Below are positions 16,891 through 25,766 of a DNA stretch of 64,000 nucleotides, piece by piece. Source of the stretch: JACMLD01 sp039916305 (GTDB lineage Bacteria > Bacteroidota > Bacteroidia > Chitinophagales > Chitinophagaceae). Positions within the stretch are counted from its first letter, which is position 1; every line of letters begins with the position of its first letter. Location of the stretch: contig JBDSLR010000028.1 in assembly GCA_039916305.1 (NCBI GenBank), forward strand, positions 1 to 64,000, given 5' to 3'. A program made the translations under genes and the position numbers. Below the pieces are notes generated by a model, which saw only the letters and a list, made by a program, of their open reading frames with translations, made no database searches and was not told where the DNA came from.

Positions 16891-17326
16891 TAGCGGTATT
16901 GCATTACATATTTACTGTTTGAAGATACTCAAGCTTTGTGCAAGTATTAATAGTACTAAAATGCTCGCTGATTCCGGATCGACGGCCCGGTTACAATTGT
17001 CCAACGTAGAAAGAAATCGTCGCTTAAGGAAAGTCGGGGTTTTATTTTCTCAACATAACTTTCGCTTCAGTTATTTATTGCATCCTTGCCTGCGCTTGTT
17101 GGGTTTTTGAGTTCTAACTTTTGTCAAATCTGGTTAAGGAAAATTGAATCCCTGAATGCTGGTAAAAAGGCTGTCTTGTTTTGACAGGATATTCTGCCAA
17201 CAGGCATATCATTTGAACAACGGTCGGAGCGTCCTCCACTTCAAATCAGTCGGGATACGAAAAACCCCATCAAAGCACGGTCATGCCGGGGTTGTGTTTT
17301 GTAGTATCAGTAGGACTGGATCAACT
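16891..17326. other. Intergenic region, no recognisable gene
   Basis: With the decayed fragment that follows, almost 1 kb separates exonuclease III from the P450 gene. Plus-strand open frames here (for example from 17156) show no family signature. I see no clear hairpin or repeat. It may be the eroded body of the secreted protein whose sorting domain survives next to it. Confidence 0.4.
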
Positions 17327-17653
17327 TTACCGCAACCAAATCATTGCAGGCTGCATCCATTCATCAATCAATATACGTTGTGTAAATACGAAGCCGGGTT
17401 TTTGTACCTGCAATACATAGATGGCTGCCAGTAATTGAATACTGTACCGGCCAGGCAGACCAACGTTGAGCACGACGTTCTGAATGGTTTGCCCCGGCAA
17501 TGTATTTATTTCATACTGCACCGTTCCGGTGGTGCGCTTTCTACTGCCCGGAAATAGGCACAGGTAATTTGCCCCGCCTGTCAATGCTGCACTACAAAGT
17601 TGGAATGGGCAGTTAGCTATATCCAAAGATCGCCTGATGTGGTTTGTTTTCAA
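17327..17653 (-). pseudogene. Decayed C-terminal T9SS type A sorting domain (putative)
   Basis: A 108-residue open frame whose residues 43-96 resemble a type IX secretion C-terminal domain: a strand around TVQYEINTLPGQTIQNVVL, then AAIYVLQVQKPGFVFTQ and RILI. In real proteins this domain ends a large exported protein, but here there is no upstream domain and no signal peptide. It is most likely what is left of a deleted secreted protein. The likeness is by eye and moderate. Confidence 0.3.
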
Positions 17654-17853
17654 AAGAAGACTGGTTTAAAAGGGGAACTCTCTTTTAAAGCCGGATGAAT
17701 GGCCTGGAGGCAGGATCCTTATTACTTCCTTCAGTGCCAGGCCGTGTAACGTTGCGGCTCGACAGGGGCCAATTTTATTGCTGCTTTACGCATCGCAATA
17801 ATTTTTGCAGATAGCTTTCTTTAAAGTTGTTACATTTAATGAAAGATTGAGAA

Positions 17854-19188
17854 ATGAACGGTAATAAGAATTACTACAATTTCCCTGCTGGTTATTCTCT
17901 TTTGCAAACTGTAATTCTTTCAAATGAGTATTTACGTCATCCAATCAGGTTTATCACAAAAAGTTTGGATAAATTCTCCGGCACGTACGCTGCGTCTGTT
18001 GGGCCATCCACAAAAATGATTGTAACACAAAATCCAGGCTTTATCAATTATGTGTTGAAGGAAAATCACAAAAACTATCAAAAATCTCCTTTTGCTGACC
18101 AGGTTGCAAAATTGTTTGGTAATGGATTGCTTAATTCAAACGGAGACTATTGGCTTAAACAACGGAGACTAATACAGCCCGGCTTTCATAAAGAAAAAAT
18201 ACATGGTTTATATGAAAACGTGATTACAGCAATCAGGGATTTTGTAGCACAATTTCCTGTTGGGAAAGAAATTGACATTTATGCTCTGGTACAACAATTA
18301 TCTTTTTCTGTCGTAATAAAATCACTGTTTAATATCACCTTGTCTCCGGGAATGATGGAGGAGATAAGGGAGATTTTCACGGAACTGCAGGATTTTCTGA
18401 TGACAGATATAAATCAGCCCTGGCAAAAACTATTTTATCCATTTACAGGAAAGAAAACTGCTATTTCCGTACAAGCAAGAAGACTAAGAGGTATTGTTGT
18501 TGAAATAATCAGGCAGCGTAAGGCAAGTAATGAAGCTTTTACTGATCTGCTTGATATGCTGTTAAACAGTAAGTACGAGGATACGGGCGAGACAATGTCA
18601 GAGAATCAGATTACGGACGAAGTATTGATACTTATTTTAGCCGGGCATGAAACAACAGGTAATGCACTTTCGTGGATACTTTATCTGCTCGCATCGAATA
18701 CTGAAAAGCTGGAGAAATTAGTAGCCACATTTGAAAACAGCACCATACACGATAGCCTTAACAATGAATACCTGAAAGCTGTAATAAATGAAGGCATGCG
18801 TCTGTATCCGCCCGCATGGATGACAGATCGTATTGCAATTGAAGACGATCAGTTCGGAGAGTTCTCTTTCCCTAAAAAAACAATCATCATCCCCTTTTTC
18901 TTTGGACTACATCGTGACAAAAATCTTTGGGATCAGGAACTTAAATTTGAACCCGGTCGATTTTTGACTGATTTAAAATTAACTAAATCAAAGAATTATT
19001 TTCCGTTCGGTGCGGGTCCCAGAATGTGTATCGGGTATAATTTTGCGCTGGCTGAAATGTCCTTTTTCTTATTTACTTTCCTACAACAATTCCAAATCAG
19101 GGTGACAGAACAAGTTCCGGAAATGAAAGCATTGATGACCCTGAGGCCAGATAAAGTTATTCTAAATATAAGCGCAATAAAATCCTGA
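17854..19188 (+). CDS. Cytochrome P450
   Basis: The 444-residue soluble protein carries all P450 landmarks: the I-helix oxygen-binding motif AGHETT (263-268), E313-x2-R316 in the K helix, a PGRF meander (367-370) and the haem loop FPFGAGPRMCIG with the axial C392. There is no N-terminal membrane anchor and no fused reductase, so it needs separate redox partners; none is adjacent. Sequence style is that of bacterial P450s close to CYP4/CYP102-type fatty-acid or terpenoid hydroxylases, but the substrate cannot be told. It stands alone on the plus strand. Confidence 0.93.
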   Translation: MNGNKNYYNFPAGYSLLQTVILSNEYLRHPIRFITKSLDKFSGTYAASVGPSTKMIVTQNPGFINYVLKENHKNYQKSPFADQVAKLFGNGLLNSNGDYWLKQRRLIQPGFHKEKIHGLYENVITAIRDFVAQFPVGKEIDIYALVQQLSFSVVIKSLFNITLSPGMMEEIREIFTELQDFLMTDINQPWQKLFYPFTGKKTAISVQARRLRGIVVEIIRQRKASNEAFTDLLDMLLNSKYEDTGETMSENQITDEVLILILAGHETTGNALSWILYLLASNTEKLEKLVATFENSTIHDSLNNEYLKAVINEGMRLYPPAWMTDRIAIEDDQFGEFSFPKKTIIIPFFFGLHRDKNLWDQELKFEPGRFLTDLKLTKSKNYFPFGAGPRMCIGYNFALAEMSFFLFTFLQQFQIRVTEQVPEMKALMTLRPDKVILNISAIKS

Positions 19189-19403
19189 GCGGAACAAGCA
19201 TGATGTCGCGGCAGTGGTTAATGGAAAGGGTTTACCAGGCAAAGGCTGTAATTCAATAGCCCAAGATTCTCTGAGCTGTAGTTCGCCGGTACCGGCAACA
19301 TAGAAATAAACTGTAAGCGGAGTATAAAGTACCATTTCACCGTTTAACAAATACCGTGTCAGTATTTGCTATTGTCATTCAACAATTCTCAAATTGTAAG
19401 CTA

Positions 19404-19865
19404 ATGATTCGCTTTCTTTCAACATTTTTAAGCATGCTTGTACTTGCTGCTTGTAACAATGCCAGGTCAGACAATAAAACATCAGTTGTAAGTGCCGAAC
19501 TGCTTGCACTGGAACGTAAATGGCTGGTCGCTGAATTCGCGTTGGACACAGCAGCTTTATCTGAGCTAATGGACCCGAGCTTTATTAGTATTTCTGAAGA
19601 AGGCATTAAAAACAAAAACGAGGATCTTATAGCTATGTACAATAATATCATGCAGCGTCGGCGCGACTCCATTAGCATCGATTCCTTCAGGCTTGATACC
19701 CCAATTGTTAGTATTTATGACAATTCAGCTGTGGTAACGTTTATTGTTCAAAGTTTTGGAAAACAGAAAGGAGCCTCACGACAAAGGAGAACGAGGTTTT
19801 ATGATGTTTGGATCGGGCGTAATGGCAAATGGAAGGCGGTGTCTTCCCAGGGGACATCGTTGTAA
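19404..19865 (+). CDS. Lipoprotein with NTF2-like (DUF4440) domain
   Basis: From the ATG at 19404 the protein has 153 residues. It begins with a lipoprotein signal (FLSMLVLAAC, lipobox LAAC) and continues with a SnoaL/NTF2-like fold of the DUF4440 type: LLALERKWLVAEFALDTAAL, a central FISISEEG, and the last strands TRFYDVWIGRNGKWKAVSSQ. Exported copies of this fold usually bind small molecules; no catalytic residues can be assigned. The frame is open to 19356, but that extension would spoil the lipoprotein signal. Confidence 0.75.
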   Translation: MIRFLSTFLSMLVLAACNNARSDNKTSVVSAELLALERKWLVAEFALDTAALSELMDPSFISISEEGIKNKNEDLIAMYNNIMQRRRDSISIDSFRLDTPIVSIYDNSAVVTFIVQSFGKQKGASRQRRTRFYDVWIGRNGKWKAVSSQGTSL

Positions 19866-20141
19866 CTGGTATCCCATCCCTGCGAATAACATGGCGGCAA
19901 ACGGAGGGGCTAGCCGCACTGCATAATTTTTTAACCAGGACAGAAGAAATAATACAATAAATTAAAACTGAAAAAGGCAGCGCTGAATCTACTACCGTTA
20001 CCAGGCGTTGTGCTAAAATCAGGGCTGCCGGTAGTTGTCTCCACTTTTTATCTCAACATGCGGCGTTCGGACCTAACGTTGGCCCTTGTTGCGTTAAGAA
20101 AATCTTTAAATTTAATACAGTCAATTTGTCCATGTTAAATT

Positions 20142-21641
20142 ATGATAAAGTATAGCCTTCTTGTTTTATGTACAGTATTTACAGCGTGCGCCACCGCTCA
20201 AACTAAAACTGTTTTTTATAAAGAAACTGCAGGCGATATACTGAACCCGGAAAGGGGCTTTTATATTCCCAGTCAAACCAAGGCCAGTAATTTTATTCTC
20301 CTGAATGCAGCACAGTTAAGGACCTATCGTACCAGTGCACGGCAGCCGGGCAAAGCAAGTTATAGCGTAAGGGTTAGTTTACTATACCGGGCTTATGAAT
20401 TGGACACTTTTAAAAACCAGCCTTTATCTCCAGCTTTTCTGACCAACCTGCAAAAAGATTTTGATGCGGTGGGGGAGGCGGGTTTAAAAATGATTTTACG
20501 CTTTGCCTATACCAATACTGCCAGAGCCGGTGACTGTAAAGATGAATATAAAATCTGTCCTCCTTACGGCGATGCGCCGCGGCATGTGGTGTTGAATCAT
20601 ATTAAACAATTAGCGCCCTTACTGAAAAAAAATGCAGCTGTTATTGCCGTGGTGCAGGAAGGTTTTATTGGTATCTGGGGTGAGAACTATTTTACGGATT
20701 ATTTTGGCGATGCTTCTACTAATGGCGCTGGTAGAATTTTGGACAGCAGCTGGTTGCACCGTAACGATGTGCTAAAAGCCTTGCTGGATGCCTTACCCAA
20801 CAACAGGATGGTACAGGCACGCACCCCACAGATAAAGCAAAAATTTGTACATGGGCCATCTGCCAGCGTAAAAAGTTTGCCGCTTATGGTAAGTGACGCG
20901 TTTAAGCAAACGGATCAATCCAGGATAGGTTTCCACAATGATTGCTTTTTGTCGTCGCAGGATGATTACGGAACATTCTATGATTATGGAAGTTCTTCGC
21001 AGCCGCGGCAGCCGGCGAATGATTTGCTCAGAAAGTATATTGAAGCGGATACAAAATTCACGGTTGTGGGCGGAGAAACCTGTGATGACAGCTTTAGCCC
21101 GCAAAATGATTGCGCGCCTGCCGGCTATGCAGAACAGGAAATGCGGCGGATGCATTACAGCTATTTAAATGCGGCGTATAACAATGACGTCAATAATGAT
21201 TGGGACAGCAGCGGTTGCCTGTACAATATCAGGAGAAACCTTGGCTACCGGCTGGTTTTGCGTAAAATGATTTTTCCTGCACAGGTTAATAAGCCAGATA
21301 AATTTTTACTACGTTTTACGATTGAAAATCTCGGCTACGCTTCCCTGTATAATCCCCGCCCGGTAAAAATAATTTTCAGGCATACAAAAACCGGTAAAGA
21401 GTTTGCCACAACATTGGCCGTCAATCCACAGTTTTGGTTCAGTGGCATGCAGCAGGTAAAAGAAGTGTTGCCGTTGCCAGCAGGTATTATGCCCGGGAAT
21501 TACAAATTGTATCTCTGTTTACCTGATGAAGATATCTTATTAAGCCGCCGGCCGGAGTACAGCGTACAATTGTGCAACAAAAATATGTGGGAGGCCACAA
21601 CCGGTTACAATGATCTTCAGCAGGTACTAGAGATAAAATAG
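20142..21641 (+). CDS. Exported DUF4874/DUF4832 protein
   Basis: The 499-residue protein has a signal peptide (about 1-19; C16 might also serve as a lipobox cysteine). It then shows the DUF4874 start signature ILNPERGFYI (34-43), a TIM-barrel-like central region with MILRFAYTN and GFIGIWGENYFTDY, and a C-terminal beta-rich DUF4832 part with FTIENLGYASLYNPRP. The fold resembles glycoside hydrolases, with a glutamate in the IWGE motif at a place where retaining glycosidases often keep one, but no activity is established for the family. It is a single gene. Confidence 0.8.
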   Translation: MIKYSLLVLCTVFTACATAQTKTVFYKETAGDILNPERGFYIPSQTKASNFILLNAAQLRTYRTSARQPGKASYSVRVSLLYRAYELDTFKNQPLSPAFLTNLQKDFDAVGEAGLKMILRFAYTNTARAGDCKDEYKICPPYGDAPRHVVLNHIKQLAPLLKKNAAVIAVVQEGFIGIWGENYFTDYFGDASTNGAGRILDSSWLHRNDVLKALLDALPNNRMVQARTPQIKQKFVHGPSASVKSLPLMVSDAFKQTDQSRIGFHNDCFLSSQDDYGTFYDYGSSSQPRQPANDLLRKYIEADTKFTVVGGETCDDSFSPQNDCAPAGYAEQEMRRMHYSYLNAAYNNDVNNDWDSSGCLYNIRRNLGYRLVLRKMIFPAQVNKPDKFLLRFTIENLGYASLYNPRPVKIIFRHTKTGKEFATTLAVNPQFWFSGMQQVKEVLPLPAGIMPGNYKLYLCLPDEDILLSRRPEYSVQLCNKNMWEATTGYNDLQQVLEIK

Positions 21642-21943
21642 AGTCAGGCAATAATGAAACCCTGAATGGTCCGGGCCGGAGCGCAACCAAGTTCCCCAGC
21701 GAGACAAGCAGAATCCTTCCAGAGCATGGGTTCATGAGGGTTCTATATATTTTCCAGGACAATTGTGATTCAACAACAAGCAATACCGCGCTATTACTTC
21801 TGGATGGGGTGTTTGTAAATAGTTGTAATTTTAAGTGCGGGCAAATTTTCACAAGCGTTTGGATAATGGAATTGCGTAAAGCTGTGCGTTAGCGGTAATT
21901 ACTATTTTACAACCAGGTATTGCTCACCATAAACCTAATAGAA
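21642..21943. other. Intergenic region
   Basis: About 300 bases between two plus-strand genes. A minus-strand open frame crosses it but has no signal peptide, family motif or plausible start context. No terminator hairpin was recognised after the upstream gene. Confidence 0.4.
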
Positions 21944-23095
21944 ATGAAAATCCAACTACCGCTTATCATGCTTGTTTTAAGCACAATGAAATTTTTCGGA
22001 CAGCAATCTTTTACTGGATCTTTTGTAGCTAAACTTGGAACAGATACCGTTATAGTTGAAACCTATAATATGCTTCCCAATCATCTTTCCGGGAAAGCTT
22101 TTCTTCGTTACCCCAGGGACCAGGTTGGGGTTTTTGATTTTCATTTCTACCCGGATGGCAGCATAAAGCACTATTCCATGTCATACATGAATCCAGACAG
22201 CAGCTATATTGTAACCGCAGGTATTGAGGGAATATATTGTGAAAATGATACCTGCACCTGGTTCGCCTCAAGCCGCGGAAGACCAGCGGAATATATAAGT
22301 AAACGTCCGGCGAAACATATGGATTTTATTGGCGGATGGACTCCTACGTTATCGCTTATTGAATGGAATTGCATGAGATTGATTAAATCCGGGCAGCAAA
22401 GCTTTCCCATTACGATGATTAACGACTACATAGGAATAAGGCAGGTAACCGTTTCAAAAGGAAATGCTGATACATTGGTTTTTGGTGGCGATTTCTTGGA
22501 ATATGCAAAAATAAAAGCAACACCTGAAGGAAGAATAATGGCTTATGATGGCACAGGTACGCCATGGAATTACACCGTTACAAGGCTTGCCCCTGTAAAC
22601 GTTGATGAAATGGCAAAGCGGATGTCAAAAAAAACAAAGATTGGCATTCCTTCACCGAAGGCTATCGTGAATTTTCCCATTTCGAACGATACCATCCGCT
22701 TATCTTATGGACGGCCATTTAAACGCGGCAGAAAAATTTTTGGCGGAGTAGTGCCGTATGATTCTGTATGGCGGACCGGAGCAAATGATCTTACTAAAAT
22801 TAATATCCCGTATGATGTAAAATTTGGGGAAGTAACAATACCGAAAGCTGAGTATGCGCTGTATACAATTCCCCGTGCTGATGGATGGATTTTAATTTTT
22901 AATACTGATTTTAAACAGTGGCCTACAGAGCCCAACCGCTCCAAAGATTTTGCATTGATTCCGATGCAGGTTCGTACAGCAGCACAAGCGGCCGACCAGT
23001 TTACAATAACTATAGAACCTGTAAAGGGTGGTGGTATTATTAAATTCCTTTGGGATGAAACCGAGGCTTTTGCTCCTTTTAGGGTATTGAAATGA
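21944..23095 (+). CDS. Exported DUF2911 protein
   Basis: From the ATG at 21944 the protein has 383 residues, with a signal peptide ending near KFFGQ. The N-terminal half is beta-rich and not recognised. The C-terminal 150 residues are DUF2911, with RPFKRGRKIFGG, PYDSVWRTGANDLTKI, and the strands EYALYTIPR and WILIFNTDFKQW. DUF2911 is widespread in Bacteroidota as an exported protein of unknown function. The frame runs on to 21920 but those residues add no signal. It is not clearly in an operon. Confidence 0.8.
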   Translation: MKIQLPLIMLVLSTMKFFGQQSFTGSFVAKLGTDTVIVETYNMLPNHLSGKAFLRYPRDQVGVFDFHFYPDGSIKHYSMSYMNPDSSYIVTAGIEGIYCENDTCTWFASSRGRPAEYISKRPAKHMDFIGGWTPTLSLIEWNCMRLIKSGQQSFPITMINDYIGIRQVTVSKGNADTLVFGGDFLEYAKIKATPEGRIMAYDGTGTPWNYTVTRLAPVNVDEMAKRMSKKTKIGIPSPKAIVNFPISNDTIRLSYGRPFKRGRKIFGGVVPYDSVWRTGANDLTKINIPYDVKFGEVTIPKAEYALYTIPRADGWILIFNTDFKQWPTEPNRSKDFALIPMQVRTAAQAADQFTITIEPVKGGGIIKFLWDETEAFAPFRVLK

Positions 23096-23265
23096 AATTA
23101 ATGGAGGTGTACGGAAGAACAATGGGGCGTTTTAGGCACCATACAGGATAATTAAAACAACGTTAGCACAAAAAAGGATACAGTATTCCAGCAAAATAGT
23201 ACGACGCGTATAAAGCCAACAGGACTATGCATTATATCAGCTTCTCCATAATAAAATAGTTGCTT

Positions 23266-24588
23266 ATGTTTACCCCGGTTATTGGCCAGTTAAAACAGTC
23301 TATTCTGATCTTTCTTATTACAGTACTGGCTTGTTCAGAAGCTATAGCACAGCGCCCAAATATTATTTACATCATGACTGATGATATGGGTTATGGTGAT
23401 TTGAGCGGTTACGGGCGTAAAGATTATATGACGCCCAACATTGATAAACTGGCTTCACAAGGGATTAAGTTTGTCAATGCGTATTCAGCAGCGCCACTCT
23501 GTACACCCACGCGGGCGGCGTTTATGACGGGCCGTTATCCCGCAAAAATTCCCGTTGGATTAATTGAACCGCTTACCGGCGAAAAAAAGGATACAGCTAC
23601 TGGCTTGACGACCGAATATCCATCTATTGCAACCCTGATGAAAGTTGCTGGTTATCACACAGCATTGATTGGGAAATGGCATTTGGGTTTGCAACCAAAA
23701 CATAGCCCGAACAACAATGGATATGATTATTTTTTCGGCATTCGTGGTGGTGCAGCTGATTACATCTCTCACAAAGGTGATGGAAGAAAACATGATCTTT
23801 ATGAAAATGATTCTCTTGTGTATCCGGAAGGCTACCTGACCGATTTAATTGCCCGGAAAGCGGTATCCTTCATAAGACAACAGCATAAAAAGCCCTTCTT
23901 TCTTACAGTCACATTTAACGCCCCACATTGGCCATGGCAAGGGCCGTCCGACAAACCTTATAGCGATTCAACAGACTATAGAAAAGGCGGTTCTCCTGCT
24001 GTTTATGCAGCCATGATGAAAAGCCTGGATGATGCCGTTGGGAATATTATGGGGGCATTGGACGATGAGCAATTAAGCGATCAAACAGTAGTAGTTTTTA
24101 CGAACGACAACGGCGGTGAAAAGTATTCAGATAATGGCGGCCTGGCAAAAGCCAAGGGCTCTTTATGGGAAGGAGGAATAAGGGTGCCTGCTTTTGTACG
24201 GTGGCCCGGAAAAATTGTAGCTGGCAATACTACCCGGCAACTTGCTATTACCATGGACTGGACAAAAACTATTCTATCAATAGCAGGCGCCGGTAACAAT
24301 AAAGACTTTCCCCCGGATGGTTTAAACCTGTTGTCGATTTTGACAGGAAACAAAAAAACACTGGATCGGGTATTTTACTGGCGAACGTTCCAACGCAGCA
24401 AGCAGAAAGCTGTCCGGGATGGCCACTGGAAATATTTGCAGGACGAGAAAGGCGAATACCTTTTTAATCTGATTGCTGACCCGGCGGAAAAAAACGACCT
24501 TAAAGAAACGGAAAAACGAATTTTTGCAAAGTTGAAAAACAACTATGCCGCGTGGGAAAAAACAGTGCTGCAGCCAGTTCCGTTATAA
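23266..24588 (+). CDS. Sulfatase (arylsulfatase family S1)
   Basis: From the ATG at 23266 the protein has 440 residues with a signal peptide ending near EAIAQ. It carries the sulfatase motifs NIIYIMTDDMGYGDL (metal ligands D39, D40) and C79-T-P-T-R83 with AAFMTGRYP, where C79 is converted to formylglycine by a maturation enzyme not in this window, then GKWHLG and FTNDNGGEKYSDNGG. Such exported enzymes remove sulfate esters from polysaccharides or small sulfates. There is no SusC/SusD pair nearby, so a polysaccharide-utilisation locus is not evident. An upstream TTG at 23260 is possible. Confidence 0.92.
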   Translation: MFTPVIGQLKQSILIFLITVLACSEAIAQRPNIIYIMTDDMGYGDLSGYGRKDYMTPNIDKLASQGIKFVNAYSAAPLCTPTRAAFMTGRYPAKIPVGLIEPLTGEKKDTATGLTTEYPSIATLMKVAGYHTALIGKWHLGLQPKHSPNNNGYDYFFGIRGGAADYISHKGDGRKHDLYENDSLVYPEGYLTDLIARKAVSFIRQQHKKPFFLTVTFNAPHWPWQGPSDKPYSDSTDYRKGGSPAVYAAMMKSLDDAVGNIMGALDDEQLSDQTVVVFTNDNGGEKYSDNGGLAKAKGSLWEGGIRVPAFVRWPGKIVAGNTTRQLAITMDWTKTILSIAGAGNNKDFPPDGLNLLSILTGNKKTLDRVFYWRTFQRSKQKAVRDGHWKYLQDEKGEYLFNLIADPAEKNDLKETEKRIFAKLKNNYAAWEKTVLQPVPL

Positions 24589-24629
24589 ATGGAAATTAGA
24601 AAATTAATATGGCTGTTTTCACACGCTGC

Positions 24630-25349
24630 TTACGCCTCCACCTTTTTTTGTTTTTTATCCGTGCTGGCGTCAAAATGAAGGAATGCGTCAAATTTATGCT
24701 GGTAAGTTCTTTTATCAATCTTATAATAGTAGGCACCCCGTTTAGAAGATCCTTTTTCTTTTTGTTTTTGCCTTATCAGCAGCCCGGAAGCCAGGATCTT
24801 ACGGCTGAAATTCCTTTTGTCAATAATGGTGTCATACACCGTTTCATACAAATTGTGTAATTGCGGCAATGTAAATTTATCGGCCAGCAACTCAAACAAA
24901 ATAGGGTGGTGGTCGGCCTTGTACCGGAGTTTGTCCCTGGCCATTTTAACAAGCGCCTCATGATCAAAAACCAGTGAGGGAATTTTTTTTATGGGAAACC
25001 ATTCAGGATGATATTCTGTGCTTATTTGTTTTTCGTATTGGTTGATATCTATCAAACTAAAATAGGCAATGGAAACGGTTCTTTCCAGGGGGTCGCGGTG
25101 CGGGCCGGTAAACGCATACAGTTGCTCCATGTAAACATCTTCCAGGCCGGTAAGTTCTTTTAGAACGCGGAAGGCGGCATCTTCGGCACTCTCTTCCGGT
25201 TGCACAAATCCCCCCATCAAACTCCACTTGCCCATCTCCGGCTCAAAACTTCTTTTAATTACCAGCAATTTTAACTCCTGCCCGTCAAATCCAAATATAA
25301 TGCAGTCTACTGCTACAAGCATTCTTGTTTGCCGTGAATATCGTATCAT
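24630..25349 (-). CDS. Nudix-related transcriptional regulator (NrtR/AraR type)
   Basis: From the ATG at 25349 the protein has 239 residues. The N-terminal Nudix domain keeps the fold (GKWSLMGGFVQPEESAED) but the Nudix box reads FRVLKELTGL, lacking the RExxEE acids needed for hydrolysis. The C-terminal part (ADKFTLPQLHNLYETVYD, KRNFSRKILASG, KRGAYYYKID) is the winged-helix domain of the NrtR family. In Bacteroides the homologue AraR senses arabinose; other members sense ADP-ribose. It is divergent from a GMC oxidoreductase across a 417-base spacer, which suggests that gene or itself as target. The frame is open to 25424. Confidence 0.85.
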   Translation of the reverse strand: MIRYSRQTRMLVAVDCIIFGFDGQELKLLVIKRSFEPEMGKWSLMGGFVQPEESAEDAAFRVLKELTGLEDVYMEQLYAFTGPHRDPLERTVSIAYFSLIDINQYEKQISTEYHPEWFPIKKIPSLVFDHEALVKMARDKLRYKADHHPILFELLADKFTLPQLHNLYETVYDTIIDKRNFSRKILASGLLIRQKQKEKGSSKRGAYYYKIDKRTYQHKFDAFLHFDASTDKKQKKVEA

Positions 25350-25766
25350 ATGTTTGCTGTAATAAAAGGTCTGGTGTATGGTTAAACCCTGTTGATAAAA
25401 ATAATGAATAATTGGATTACCCACTTAGAAGCTGTCTAAAAATCAAATTTTTACCGAATGGTTCAGTTGCCTTAAGCATAAACTGCGGAAATATTCAATG
25501 GCGGGGCTCTCTGCCGGACGTTTTTGTCCAATTAATGAACGAATCAGAATAATTTTAGGCTACTTAAGGCGCAAAATAAATGAAAAGCGGCGGACCCTGA
25601 ATGTTTGTTTTTTCAGCAACGCACCTGCATCTTGTAATTAACACATTCCTTCTGGACAATAATTGTTTTTTTGACAATTAAATTAAATTCCCTAATTTTT
25701 GCTGTTACAGTCAGCAGCGCAGCCAGCTGCGATACATCAATATTAATTGCTATTTAAAAAAACGAT
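25350..25766. promoter_or_regulatory. Divergent regulatory region with palindrome and promoter
   Basis: The perfect palindrome ACAATAATTGT lies at 25656-25666, and a related half TGACAATTAAATT follows at 25672-25684. TTTG (25670-25673) is followed after 20 bases by AATTTTTG (25694-25701), one change from the Bacteroidota promoter TTTG-N19/20-TAnnTTTG, about 65 bases before the GMC oxidoreductase start. The palindrome thus overlaps or precedes the -33 box, where a repressor such as the neighbouring NrtR-type protein would act. The pairing is inferred. Confidence 0.4.

Noticed and set aside
17156..17434. Plus-strand open frame of 92 codons
   Set aside because: Antisense to the T9SS-like remnant, no motif, no plausible signal or domain.
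21487..21852. Minus-strand open frame of 121 codons
   Set aside because: Overlaps the end of the DUF4832 gene antisense and shows no family signature.
24609..24860. Plus-strand open frame of 83 codons opposite the Nudix regulator
   Set aside because: Shadow frame of the regulator gene.
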